From contig JAYKXP010000062.1 in the NCBI GenBank assembly GCA_037176845.1, forward strand, positions 186,001-250,000: 64,000 nucleotides of DNA, written 5' to 3'. The position numbers and the translations under genes are program-made. Under the pieces are notes generated by a model. It was not told where the DNA came from and ran no database searches. It saw only the letters and a program-made list of their open reading frames with translations. Below, piece by piece: positions 12,501 through 23,460 of the stretch. The first letter of the stretch is position 1. Each line of letters begins with the position of its first letter. The stretch is from Paramarasmius palmivorus (lineage: Eukaryota > Basidiomycota > Agaricomycetes > Agaricales > Marasmiaceae).

Positions 12501-12757
12501 AAGAAAGTAAATGGTGGATGGCCGTCACCGTCAATCCTCAATTCACTTGGATGCGTGCAGAAGCTCCTCAATTCCTGGATCTTGACCCCGAGCACCTGGC
12601 GATAGTAGACGAGCCCAGCGAGAACAGGAAGAAAGCAAAAGAGACTTTTGAAACTGTACGTGCCGCTGCCAGAACACAGCCGCCGGAAGTTCGACAGCCG
12701 TACGATTCGGCAAGCAGTCACCGGGTCTACATTCGCAGGCAGCTGATCTGGAATTAG
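9555..12757 (+). CDS. KOW-repeat, SPT5-like protein
   Basis: Exons 9555-9648, 9702-11047, 11098-11345 and 11389-12757 join in frame to 1018 aa. The N-terminus (RSFLDIEAREESDEDDW) is an acidic segment like that of SPT5. Several KOW-type motifs follow: GEWVTVRHRGQHHGDTGIV near residue 200, GDYVRVVAGVHIGLEGLV in the middle, then YHGCVGVIKRV and GVRVSIIGGHHKGTVAIV. Canonical SPT5 is a transcription elongation factor that binds RNA polymerase II through an NGN domain and KOW repeats. I see no clear NGN domain, and the protein carries long acidic and proline-rich insertions. It is more likely a member of the expanded agaricomycete SPT5-like family than the essential gene. It follows the Crypton gene in the same direction. 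Confidence 0.75.
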
Positions 12758-12967
12758 GGAAGGTTTCAGGGTGTAGGCGTCCACTTTTCATGTTTCACTC
12801 GCTCGGCATCTCTTTTGGGTCATTTTGTATATTTACTACGAGAATTTACTACCTGCGGCATACTATTATCAGGACGGCAGTGGTTTTGGACCGTCAGATG
12901 AGACGAAAACAATCAATAGGTAATTTAAACATCTTCTCCTCTGACCATTTCATTCTCCTTTGCAGAC

Positions 12968-14604
12968 ATGGATATCAGCCGTCTCGACAGGATCCTCAAA
13001 CCCCACAAGACTACCATTCCCCTCAAAGACTGGTCCTATCGCAGAGGCTTCCTCCCTCGCAGGGACAGTGATCGTTCCGCATATGTCGGATTCTCCATTG
13101 AGTATGTCAACTCAACTACTCTGGACAATGCCTAATAGTCGAACCTTGCAGCGCCCTTGCACGAGAATCAGGAAGCCTACAAAATTGCTTTCAGCGCCTG
13201 GCTCGGTATCGGGAGGCTGCAATCGTTGGGTTCGGTGTTACTCATGGGCCCAACCTACCAGGACACAGACACTTGAGGGGAGACCCCGCCATCCTGGAAG
13301 CACTGTCGGAATTACTCGAAATCCTTGGATATCACTGTCTAAAGGTGAGCACAGCTGCTATAGATCATCCCAGATGCTGACCGACAGGATGTATAGGCAT
13401 CGGCCGACGCAGAATCACTACTTGCACAGTGGGCCTACGATGGACACATTGACGCGATCATTGCCACCAATACGCTTCCATTGGCTCTGGGAGCACCAGT
13501 CGTGTTACGTGAAAGCTTGTCGTGAGTCTTTAGTGTTGTTTATTATAATCTAATTAAAAGGATTGACAGTACCAGCAATGGTGACGTGGAGGTGGATGTT
13601 TACGACGCTGCAGTTCTCAAGCGCGCCACGGGCATCAATCGAGCGGGAATGGTCCTCATTCTCCTGCTCAGTGGTTACATCTGTCCGTTGGGAGTTACAG
13701 ACTCTCTAGCCAACGACCTGGCCGCAAAGACCAAGATCGGCGATATGCTTATGGACGCCATGGACACCTGGCTTGGCATCAACCAAGGAAAACTTGAAAA
13801 GGCTTTCTATAACATCAACTTGGAACTCTGTGAAACTCTGGAGACGAACCCAGACAGAGCATTGTCGAGACGTCACGCAAAGCTTGCGTCTTACTTTACA
13901 TGGCTATGGCCCCGAGAAGAACTGGCGCTCTATCTGTACAACAAGCGCGAACGTCAGACACAATTGGCAGGCTTCGCTATGCTTCGGGGTTGGTATGACA
14001 TCGTTGATGTCGCTCGACTTCGTTTGTGGGGAGTTCGTCATCTTGGATGGGAACACGCAGATTCGTCTTCCATCATACGAGATGGTGGGTTGTCGATTTG
14101 GCAGGCGGTCATGGCCAGCGTGCTTTTATCCGTACGTGAAGTTGTTTCAATTAATAATCAGTACATATCTAACCTAATGTTCAGCCTGTTGCAGAGTACG
14201 ATCCCGAGAAGCAGATCATCAAGGCTCGGTACTTGCGTGCAAAAATCCTTTCGGAAACAGCGATGAGGACACCACGCAACGGTCTAAAGTGCACTCGCTT
14301 TCTCGTCTCCTTAAAACACGCGGGAATCGCAGCAAGGCTTCCAATTACAGATAAGTCGGTTTCTCTTCGAATCCCGGACTTGGTGAAAAGGTATATAAAA
14401 GAGAAGCAGGTATGCCGTTCCCGAGATTGTAGGCGCAGTGCATTGTCTAACTATGCTTCTTAGTTCACCGATCATGTTGTCGATAGCGACGACGACGACG
14501 ACATGACGCTTTCGGCTTCAGACCGAAATAGTTCAGAGGATCCAGGAGAGGCAATGATGGTGGTAGAAATGACTCAGGAGGCAAAAGAAGAATCGGATGA
14601 GTAG
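12968..14604 (+). CDS. XPG/GEN1-family (PIN-like) nuclease homolog, probably inactive
   Basis: Six exons (12968-13101, 13152-13344, 13397-13521, 13570-14131, 14185-14409, 14464-14604) give 459 aa. The order of segments follows the Rad2/XPG/GEN1 family: an I-region-like part (SADAESLLAQW, then GHIDAIIATNTLPLALGA and VVLRE) and then an H2TH-like part (RAGMVLILLLSGYICPLGV). In active members these positions read EAEAELA, DDxD and GGDYDxG and bind two metal ions. Here the aspartates of the DDxD and GGDYD boxes are replaced (TNTL, GYICPLG) and the first box is DAES. The family cuts branched DNA; this copy probably does not cut. The C-terminus is acidic, with five Asp in a row. Confidence 0.65.
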
Positions 14605-14769
14605 AGGACCATTACTTATCATGCCTATCTGACTTGTTACATGTACTATAGTATCTCAACGTTGTGTAAGATAAAGTGCAGATGTCATAAAACATTCTGG
14701 TTTGTCACTAATCGTACATCGACTCGTAAACAGCTATCGTACAACAACTTGGTGCCAGGCAGTTGAAGA

Positions 14770-16375
14770 TTAAGAGTTCGCTGGCACTGGAGGCGCTTGA
14801 CTAATCAGATAGTCTTGCAGCCAGTTGCCTCCTCTCTGTGAGTCATCTTCTCCGAGATCGTTAAACAATGCCTCACCACCATCTTCATAGATTTCATACG
14901 CCCTTGCGACCCTCGCATACCAAGTGGAGCCAACACCTAAAGCGTCGTAGACATCGACTGCATTGATTTTCTGTATAGGTGGTGAGCACTTAGAATGACA
15001 AGTGAGGTTATCAGCACTTACTGACAGGCCTTTGGGACGAGTCTTAGAGTACTCCTTGACACATCCACAAGCGAACTTCCAGTGCTCGAGAGACTGGATG
15101 CGATTGAGCTGTTTATTGCGACGCTCTTGGAAGTCTTTCCACCCCGGTCGAAGCTCTAGCTGTTTTTTCACCCATGCGACATGTGTAGGGTTTCCCGTGC
15201 TTCGCCTGGGCTTCTTCTTGCGTGCCATGTTCGCGTGATCCTTGATAAATAGATTAGGTGTGTGTCATGCTGATATATTTCGTTTGCTCACCACCAAAGG
15301 GATAACCTCCAGATAAATTGTGTTGTTAGGTGGGAAACGCAAGTAAGGCGGGTTGTACAATGAGCGCGTGAGATCTTCAGGTTGAAAGCAGGTACAAAAG
15401 GTGCAGTGCCATGAATGATCTGTCTGGTCGTGGCTGTAACTGATTTGTACCGTGTCACGTCCTGTTCGGAAGATGGGCAAGGGGTGAGTAATCTGTTTCT
15501 ATCTTGAACATAGCAATTTACTGACCTGGAATGGCTGCGTGCGTCTTTTGTAGGCTGACCATGAGCTCCAAGGCACAGATAAAGTTCCTTCCTGGACCAC
15601 CAACATCCAATGCGACCTTAACGGTTACGTCGGCGAGCTGGGGTCGTTTAAATACTGGGAATTCCTCGACCCGTGGATCAGATACGATGACAGAAACCGG
15701 CTACCGAATGTCAGACTCGAAATATCAATGAGTTAGATAAAGCTCACAGCGTAGGTGATCCTAGCATTCTCAAAAGTCGAGGTACTGAGAGATGGGTTGG
15801 ATAATGGCTGAGACGAAAGCTGAATCAAGGTAAGGAGCAGTCTACATTCCCTGGCATTGTTACTCACATCTTGCGATGGATAGTTAGCTGTGATAACACT
15901 GGGAACTATTTGAAGGGGTCCCTGGCTGAAAGGCGCAAAGGATTGTATTCCGTTCCGGGCAGTCAGAACACGAGGGTCGACGCTATTGACGATCTCTGCC
16001 TGCATGGCTCCCTGAGATGCAGGTTGAGAAAGCGAAGAGAGTGACGGTACATGAGAAGCCGGGGTTGTGCTAGGAGCAGCATTGATGATCTGTGTCGTCG
16101 TCTTCAGTGGATGTCGAAAACCATTGGCAGGATCGCGTATGATGTCGGTGAGGGTCGATCTCTTGGACTTTGCCATGTGCTCAACCTCTGGAGGACCGAG
16201 CTGAGCTGGCCAGGTCTCTGGACGCGTAGCGATGATGGAAGCGAGTTGTTTACGGTTCATTGATCTTACAGAAGGTATGTTCAGTCCCAACTGAGTTTGG
16301 TGGTGCATTAACTCACTGGAGTTCCTTTTCTGTGTACGGTGCTCCTAGGTTTTGCATTGCTACTTGTTCGTTCAT
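14770..16375 (-). CDS. Unknown 430-aa agaricomycete protein
   Basis: Seven exons on the minus strand (16375-16317, 16264-15868, 15819-15748, 15700-15526, 15461-15292, 15240-15022, 14970-14770) join exactly in frame. The N-terminus has a SAP-like appearance (MNRKQLASIIATRPETWP). A low-complexity Ser/Pro/Thr linker follows, then a beta-rich part (VKVALDVGGPGRNFICALELMV) and a Cys-containing segment (WHCTFCTCF). A basic cluster, MARKKKPRR, precedes a helical C-terminal domain with WYARVARAYEIYEDGGEALF. I do not recognise a named family. It is convergent with the XPG-like gene, 165 bp away. The ATG at 15228 opens only an internal exon and is unlikely to be the real start. Confidence 0.7.
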
Positions 16376-17284
16376 AAGAGCGGCAAGAAGAGAGTGGTGA
16401 ATGAAAAAGGGCGCGAGGCAAAGTAACCATTTAAGTATGTTGATCGGAATGCGATTAGTGAACACGTCTACGTAACGAGAAAGGGAAATGCATCCGTTGT
16501 ATTCACTGTGAATCTACGCGTTTGATCACGCAGCGTCAATTTCAACAGAGTGGTGAATTGCAGAATATACACCGTTCGCTCTGGACAAATTCACATATTG
16601 GACTTGGTTCGAGCTTAGTGTACCCGCTACGAGCGTTTAGACATATCTAGGAGATAGTGTCGTAGGAAGAAGGGGTGTTTATAGCACCTTGCCACCGTTT
16701 CGACTTCCCTAAGGAACGGGAAGCCTGCGATAACGAAGGAGGAGGCATATGAGGTCGAGTTTGCTGTGTTCACGGGATTCCTCACTCTTTGCACGAAAGG
16801 GAATGATCGCATTGCTATCTAAGGGAGCTTTCTAAATACAGAAATAGGTGTCCGAGCTCCAGTACCCGCGAGCGATCGAGCGCTAGTCCCGAGCGTCTGA
16901 CAGTGGGAACTGTGGCCGTTGTGGCCGCGCGTTGTGTTGATTGTGGTCATTGTCTCGAGGAGGGTACTGGGTACGCACGTGACGGATACCCAGCCCGCGG
17001 TGACCCAGGCTCCGTCGATACATACTTGTGAGGAGGGAGATCTTTAGCTTGATGTTGAATTTTTAGGATTATAGTACAAGCGACTCTTCGTGCGCTCACT
17101 AATAGATTACTCAGACTCTTACTTATCGTCTTAGTTATTTCTTATTCATCCAAAGTAGATAGAATATTCTAGATATTCTACTGTAGATATAAAAGCTGTC
17201 TCGTAGTTAGCTGCAAACAACAAGTTTCCATTCCCATACCTGTCCTCTAAATTCCCATATTCCAACACTTGACAATCTCTTGAG
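16376..17284. other. Intergenic, no supported gene
   Basis: No domain-bearing frame. Bases 16940-17010 contain GGGTACTGGGTACGCACG and GGATACCCAGCCCG, again GGGTA-rich like the block at 5.1-5.2 kb. An AT-rich stretch follows at 17130-17190. Confidence 0.4.
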
Positions 17285-18904
17285 CTATCGAGATTTCAGT
17301 CGGCGGCAACGAAAGCGCAAGCGAACATACCAGTAGAATGTATACTGGCATTTTGAACACCTCAACATCTTGGTGGACAGGGACTCCTTTACACCACAGT
17401 AAAAGCAAGAGCGCGATTGCCGGTCCAGCGTCTTGTGAGTCTCCTTACGATTCTTCAGCCATTTCACACCGCCTAGCGCCTGAAAAACAGGATCCCCACT
17501 CGGCTCTGTTTCGAAGCAACCGCGAAGTTGATAGTCTGGGAAGTGATGAGGGTTCCTTTTGAACCAGGAAATGAGGTACGACTCGCTAGTGGGTGGAAAA
17601 TTGCAAGACCATGACATCTCCAGAAGCGATAAGTACCGTAGAGTGACTCACTATTTCTCTGCTTCCTCCACGCTACCCATCCTGCGAAGTACTCGCGACA
17701 AATAGAGCTTGGCCTGAATGAAGAGCACTTTTCCGCGATCATTTACTTTATCGATATCTCGTAGAGCCTTTTCCAGTACTGGCCTTGCTTCTGCATTACT
17801 TCCGGCGCGTGCTAGGACAGTCCCGTACAGAACATAACATCCTCTTGTGCAATCATTAGCCGTGAGTTCAAGCGATGATTTATAGCAGCTCACGGGTTTC
17901 GTAGAAATGGATCTTTTGGCATTGGTCTCATCTCTTCATCCTGCTTCATGGAAGCTTTCAGATATGGAAGAGCTTCTGCCGGGCGATTAATATCTGGTGA
18001 CCTAGTAAATGAAATCTCATCAGTGGCGTACATCTTCCCGGAAGCCATGGAGACAAACAGAAAATGGTTCACTATCTTTGTTCGAGTTTGACCAGTCTGT
18101 CGAATAATGAAGATGCGTTCAAAGCAAATAAGACATGGAAAGGCATACCATGAACGTTTTTGCGTTCGGAACAATCGTGCCATCGGGAGCAGCTAACATC
18201 GGCCGAAGTTGCCCCTCTGGACATTCATTCAGTGCCTCGATCCTCTTTCGGAGTGCCCACAGGCAAAAGATTTGCAGGTCTTTTGGAACTGAAAACATAG
18301 TCATCAGTCGACAGCTCGCATATGTTAACCAAACCAAAGACCAACCATCTTCTTCGCGACAAAGGTACGAAAACGTAAAGAGATGAGGCAGCAACATGTG
18401 GCTGATGGCAGCCGGATGCACGAGGCCCAGCGGCTCGCCTGTTGCGCTGACACCAAGCATATCAGTCGGGGGCGATTTTTTGATCAGTTTGAGAGCTGGC
18501 AAGTCCATCGTGCCGCATAGAGTCGAGTTGTTCCAGTTGAAAGAAGTATGCATGAGCCAGACGAGCGTTTGTAAAATCATCAGTAAACAATCATTGCCCT
18601 GCTCGACGCTATCGTACCCAGCTTTGCATCGTCTCTGACATCCGCAAGGTTGGGCATTCGGCCTTGAAGTGTTTTGAGTTCGTGAGCCGGCAGACCGCTC
18701 AGATGTGCCCTTGGCTGGTGGATAGTTTCGTCTCGGAAAGAGACCTCTAGATGTTCTGACATTGCGAGTTAGGATGGAGAGTGATGAGATAGTCGAAGTT
18801 ATGGTGAGAAAAACACACGTTCCCACGACAAATATTTCAAGACCACGTGTAAAACGGGAAAACAGCGCTGAGCGCGTCGACGCGCCACCGTACAAGGTGA
18901 CCAA
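17285..18904 (-). CDS. MYND-finger/TPR-type protein, C-terminus truncated
   Basis: On the minus strand, coding segments run from about 18904 or 18762 down to 17285. I can place them in order but cannot fix every splice site. The middle (MDLPALKLIKKSP, LRKRIEALNECPEGQL) and the TPR-like parts (ALPYLKASMKQDEE; ARPVLEKALRDIDKVNDRGK) match the plan of agaricomycete MYND proteins. The last exon holds the first half of a MYND zinc finger, CFYCGVKESLSTKMLRCSKC followed by QYTFY. The second half (C-x3-C, W-x2-H, C) that should follow is not found downstream, so the finger has lost half its zinc ligands. MYND fingers mediate protein contacts. This copy is probably decaying or alternatively terminated. 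Confidence 0.55.
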
Positions 18905-19115
18905 AACACGATAGGATACTAGTAATGGACAAAATACATATCTTTACGGTATCATATATAGTGGTACATTTACTACATCGGCTTCAAAAAGATATAAATA
19001 AGTAATACAAGTACAATGATTTACAAGTTAAGCGTAACGCTGGGAATCGGGTTGAACTGGGAGCCATTTCCGGAAGTTGAGAACGATTCGGGGTTAGGCA
19101 TGATTTATAGATGCC

Positions 19116-19435
19116 CTAGTACGATGGGTAGTAGTATCCCCCACCACTGTGACCGTGGTGATGACTGCGATGATGTCTGTGGTGATGATGGTGACCGTGA
19201 TGTCTGTGGTGGTGATGACTCGACGACGACGGTCTTTGGATAACCACGACACGCGGTGCAGCTGTCTGATACCCTGCTTGAGGATAGTAAGCTGCAGGGC
19301 TGTACGCCGCGTATGGCTGCTACAAAGACGATGAGCAAAGGTTCTGCGAAGCTACGAAGGAAGACATACCGTATACGCAGTTTGCGGATACAAGACAGGT
19401 AAAGGTTGGGGTTGTGAACGCGGGGAGTAGTACAT
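19116..19435 (-). CDS. Small His/Tyr/Pro-rich protein
   Basis: Two exons, 19435-19370 and 19319-19116, give 89 aa. It starts MYYSPRSQPQPLPVLYPQTAY, continues with Tyr/Pro/Ala-rich sequence (AAYSPAAYYPQAGYQ), then VVVIQRPSSS. It ends with a histidine-dense tail and GGGYYYPSY. The VVVI-plus-basic/His-tail plan is shared with the gene at 20136-20943, which also starts MYY, so they look like tandem paralogs. There is no signal peptide or TM segment. The function is unknown; the histidine runs could bind metal. Confidence 0.6.
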
Positions 19436-19552
19436 TTGGGCTTGAGTTGGGGTATTTGGGAGTTCGTCTGAAGGCCTTTTAACAGGAAAGCAGCTGTGGT
19501 GCCACCATCGAGGATGCTGTGTGACAGAAGACTAATTTCCAGGCAAGTTCAT

Positions 19553-19957
19553 CTAGTGCATTGATGTGATTGGTGGATTGTCTGCATACAGGATCAGGCG
19601 ACCGCCATATGACAGACACGTTGAGCCAAGGGTGTTTGAGTGGACGAGTTTCCACACTGATAACAGCTCGCCTAGATCAAACGAGAGCCGACCTAGCACT
19701 ATCTTGGCCAGTTTAAACCTGCGATGGCAACAAGAGCTGTGTAGAACAGTGGTCTGACAGTGGCGGTAGTTGTGATGAGTTTTCAATAGGGATTCTGCCA
19801 GAGCGCCTACTTCTGGACTGCTTAGCGCTTCGCCGAACCCCAAAAGCCTTTTTCTGTACTCGTGAACGATGATGTGGAGTATTTGGTAGTAATCTCCACA
19901 TCTCTCCTCGTCAGCAGGCCTAGGGAAGTCGAACATGCAGTGCGACGGTCGTTTCAT
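19553..19957 (-). CDS. Possible small unknown protein
   Basis: A 134-aa open frame without introns lies between the two MYY-type genes. It has a plausible mixed composition (EYRKRLLGFGEALSSPEVGAL) but no recognised domain. It could be a genuine single-exon gene or chance. Confidence 0.25.
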   Translation of the reverse strand: MKRPSHCMFDFPRPADEERCGDYYQILHIIVHEYRKRLLGFGEALSSPEVGALAESLLKTHHNYRHCQTTVLHSSCCHRRFKLAKIVLGRLSFDLGELLSVWKLVHSNTLGSTCLSYGGRLILYADNPPITSMH

Positions 19958-20135
19958 TTGCCTACAAGCACTGATAGGGGGACTGGAATCTCATTAAATT
20001 GGTATATAAGTTAATAGAAATACAGCAGTCTTCGGAGCGTTAATAGATAACGATTGCTGTATAACAAGATGAGTCCGAGAACAAACCATAACGCCACTAA
20101 ACGAACCTTGTTTAATCTTCTTCGTCTGGTTTCGT

Positions 20136-20943
20136 CTAGTAGTCGGAGTAATACATCGAGTCACAGCTCCTGGCTCTCCTCAAACCGTGGTGATGTCCGA
20201 CCCCATGGACATTTCCATACCCATCATACCCGTATCCATATCCTCCATGTCCGTGCCCGTGGTGATGGTGGCGATCACCTGTTACAACGTCCCGTATTGC
20301 GTCCCCAGCTGCTTCAGTGAGGACCACGATGGACCCGCTATCTGGCTGCGATGATGGTGGTGTGGCGGCGATGGTGTCGTATATATATTCCATGACTATG
20401 GCTTCGATGACGATGTCTTCCGCTTCTGCTATCGACAACTATGACATTGGGCTGCTGTTGACCCGGAACTTGGGAGCATCCGGGTAACCTCCAGTCATCG
20501 GTACACCGCCATAGCCCGCTGATAACGCCTCCATATCCTGTTCCATATCCTACTCCATACCCCGTGCCGTATCCACCACCATATCCTGTTCCAGGATAAC
20601 CCGCGGTCATGGGGGCAACGCCATGTGCAGGGTATCCTCCGCCGATAGCGCCATACAGGGAGCGGTACCGACGTACTGACGTGGAGCGGACATTGCGATA
20701 CCAGCGTCTGGTAAGGGTGTTCCGTGACCACCAATGGGTGTCACTACTCGCTGTTCAACGACAGGTGCTGCTGCAGGTGCGACATTTGTGACTGGCTGGG
20801 CGACTGGGACGACGGGTGGTGGTATTGCTGACTGCGCACATGATTGGTCTGTTAGTCAAAGCTAGCGCGCAAGAAAGAGTGTCTCTCACTGTCGTAGCGC
20901 CCATGACAGGTTCGGGATAGATGGCTTGCTGCGGATAGTACAT
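20136..20943 (-). CDS. Gly/Tyr/His-rich protein, paralog of the 19.1-kb gene
   Basis: Exon 1 encodes MYYPQQAIYPEPVMGATT. A second exon continues IPPPVVPVAQPVTNVAP to VVTPI. A 56-nt intron (about 20738-20683, GTGGTC...CAG) then restores the frame into a GYGxGYG-type repeat region. The next part holds PNVIVVDSRSGRHRHRSHS, and the final frame is HHHHGHGHGGYGYGYDGYG ending MYYSDY at 20136. At least one more intron or a frameshift is needed between about 20450 and 20350, so the 3' model is uncertain. The low-complexity composition suggests a disordered, possibly phase-separating or structural protein. No enzyme motif is seen. Confidence 0.5.
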
Positions 20944-22258
20944 TCGGATTCGTTGAGATTGATATGCAGAGAGTTTTTAAGTCGGGGAGATAAAACAAAA
21001 GGCTGATTTGTTTTTCTTGGGTGGTTGGCATTTGTACATTTAGTAGGCGCTGAAGCAATGCTTGACGTCAGTCCGACTGCGGCGAATGTCCTCCAAGAAA
21101 TTTTTTGGGGTTCCGAGTTCTACGAAACGTCATGCATCAAGAACTGTTGGAGTCTTTGGACGAGGTGTTGGTAGACCGCTAGAACAAAAAAGAGAAATAG
21201 TGGCCTAAGACTCGAGAGAGTCATCATGATTCGGGGGCTCAGCACTTTTTCGGTTTCCCTACGATGGATGAAACAGTCGAAATAGAGGGCTGGTTTCTGG
21301 TCACTGGTCAACATGGTGGTATGTGGAATGGGTCCTGGAAGATTGGAAGCGGAACAAATTCAAAAGCGGCCATCACCGATCCGGAAGCGAAAGTACTCCG
21401 GTGGCTGTGACGTCAAAAAATTGCTCCCTCCTTTCACGACTGGCTCGTTGGCTAAAGGCACTTCCCTACGTTTCGTTCGCGGGATAATCAAACATAATAA
21501 TGGTATGCATCATGTTCTCCGACACAGACCCACTCCTTTGACTAATTACTCTGTTTTGTTTGATTCGAAGACGAGTCATCTGTCAGGCTGTATGGATTGT
21601 GGAGGTCTTGTATTCATTTCACAGGTTCTTTTCCCTTACTACCATAGGATACCGAGCGGAGCTGTAGCCAAGAAACCTCCCGAACCCGGTCCTAATTCAT
21701 TAACATTCAATTAAAACTAGGAGCCGGTCACAGGTCTACCACTGGCAGCCTCTTGCTCCTTTCGATCGGAATTGATTTCAATCGTCCGATATAACGAACG
21801 CTGAAAAATTTCTCTTAAAGATCAATGGATAAGAAAGTAGTCAAAGTACGTGCTAATCTCCGGTTTCGGGAGAACACTATATTTTATTGCTAATAGATGG
21901 AAAGTTTGGAACCAGCATGCACGTCGATGAAGACCAATCAACCAGACACGACTCAACCAACCTTGAGCCCGCGACTATATTTTCAACAGCCGGCTTTTGG
22001 GGCGTTTGATTGTATTATTGATGACGACGACGTCACAACGCGTTCTTTCAAGGCATATAGCAGCAAAAGGTTTAAACGTTTCTGTCTTCTGTTCTAAAAT
22101 TTCCGCCTTGGCAGTCGTGCTCTTGGCACGACAATCTTCCTGAGCATCGTGCAGGACTCCGCTCCAATAAACCTTCTCATACGATTTGTCTGATTTGTAT
22201 GCCATATTCGCCTCGAAACTCACAGCTATCTTTTACATCCCGGTCAGTTTCCATCGCC
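20944..22258. other. Intergenic, no supported gene
   Basis: Short frames only, without splice-supported extension or domains. Confidence 0.45.
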
Positions 22259-23460
22259 ATGTCTACCGGAGGAACCACCATAGCGAATACACTCCCGTCC
22301 TATGGCATTCACTTGCCAAACTATGGAACCCAAATTGGCGTCGCCATCGAATATCTAATTCTTCTCCCACTTATGACGGTCATGTTCCATAAGCGTTATC
22401 TCGTCATTCAAACATTCCACGACATTCGTACCTCAGCCTGGTCTATGTCCTACTCGAAGGTAACAATTCTCATCCCACTAGGCGCCAGCTGGTGTTATAT
22501 AATTATTCGTCAGAACCGTTTTGAACGTTGGTATCGGTCTTAGGTTGGTCATTTACTATACTTTTGTCACTCAAGGCTCACTAATTCTCACCTTCTAGTC
22601 ACTCTTTTCATGAGTGATATCTTCGAAGTTCGGGGTATACCTCTTATATGATTTCTATCCTTCATACTATTGTCTTTGTTAATGTCTTCAGTAATCCATG
22701 TTCAGTTTGATGGAACGCGCCTTCATTGTCAGAGGCGGGGTTGTTCGTCTCAGACCTTGCCATTACCGATTCAACTTCTTCCTGATGTTCTGTTTGCTCA
22801 CCATTCTCATCCTGATGAAGGTGTCTTCAGTGTTCTATCATTTTCTGTACCGCTCATATAACTTTGATTGTCCGTGTCTATGCTCTTGACCCCCGAGGCC
22901 GGCACGGGCTATGTATCTTCAGCTGAGAATGGTGGGCGCTCATTCCGCTCATAAGTTCGGATGTCTTCGCCAAATGTCTATCGTCTGGATTGATGAACTC
23001 TTCAGCTGCAATCACTGTCCAGCCTATGTGCTCATGTTCGTTACCCCGGCTTACAATCGCGTCCGCAAACTCGAGACTGTAAATCGTTGACGGTGTGCGT
23101 AAAATGTCGACTCATACCGCCTTTAGCCGCTCTTTGGCGGACCGGCGCTTTGAACTCCAATAGCATCTACAGTCGCTACCTTGGCTAATCTTGTCATGCT
23201 CGTCGTTATTCATGCACCCAGATGGTGAGCTGTGTCTTAGTCCAGTTATTTAGGGATCGGAGGTGACAGAAATTTCAGGCTCTGCCTTGCCTCTTGTGCT
23301 CTGGACATCTTCATGATCAATGCAGCTTTGTTGTTCTAGTACCTGAGCTGCCTGGTACCATATCCTTGATTTGTGCCCATCGAATGCTCACAGATGACTC
23401 GTACCCTCAAGAGCGACGACAAGAAGGCGAAAGCAAGCTAAACTGTAAGGGGTCGCGCTG
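22259..23460 (+). pseudogene. Dead copy of the seven-TM protein gene
   Basis: This stretch parallels the intact gene at 24967-26482 exon by exon. YGIHLPNYGTQIGVAIEYLI matches YGIHFPNHATQIAVAIGYLI, SYSKVTILIPLGASWCY matches PYSKVTILIALGASWCY, and MERAFIVRGGVVRL matches VERAFIVRGGGVRL. Several frames are broken. The exon ending in ...LLFY in the intact gene reads into a stop here (TTCTAG near 23337), and the exon after the first is badly decayed. It lies about 1.5 kb upstream of the live copy in the same orientation, so it is a tandem-duplicate relic. Confidence 0.8.

Noticed and set aside
19149..19334. Plus-strand frame rich in Met/Val over the His-rich region
   Set aside because: It is the antisense shadow of the His codon runs in the minus-strand gene at 19116-19435.
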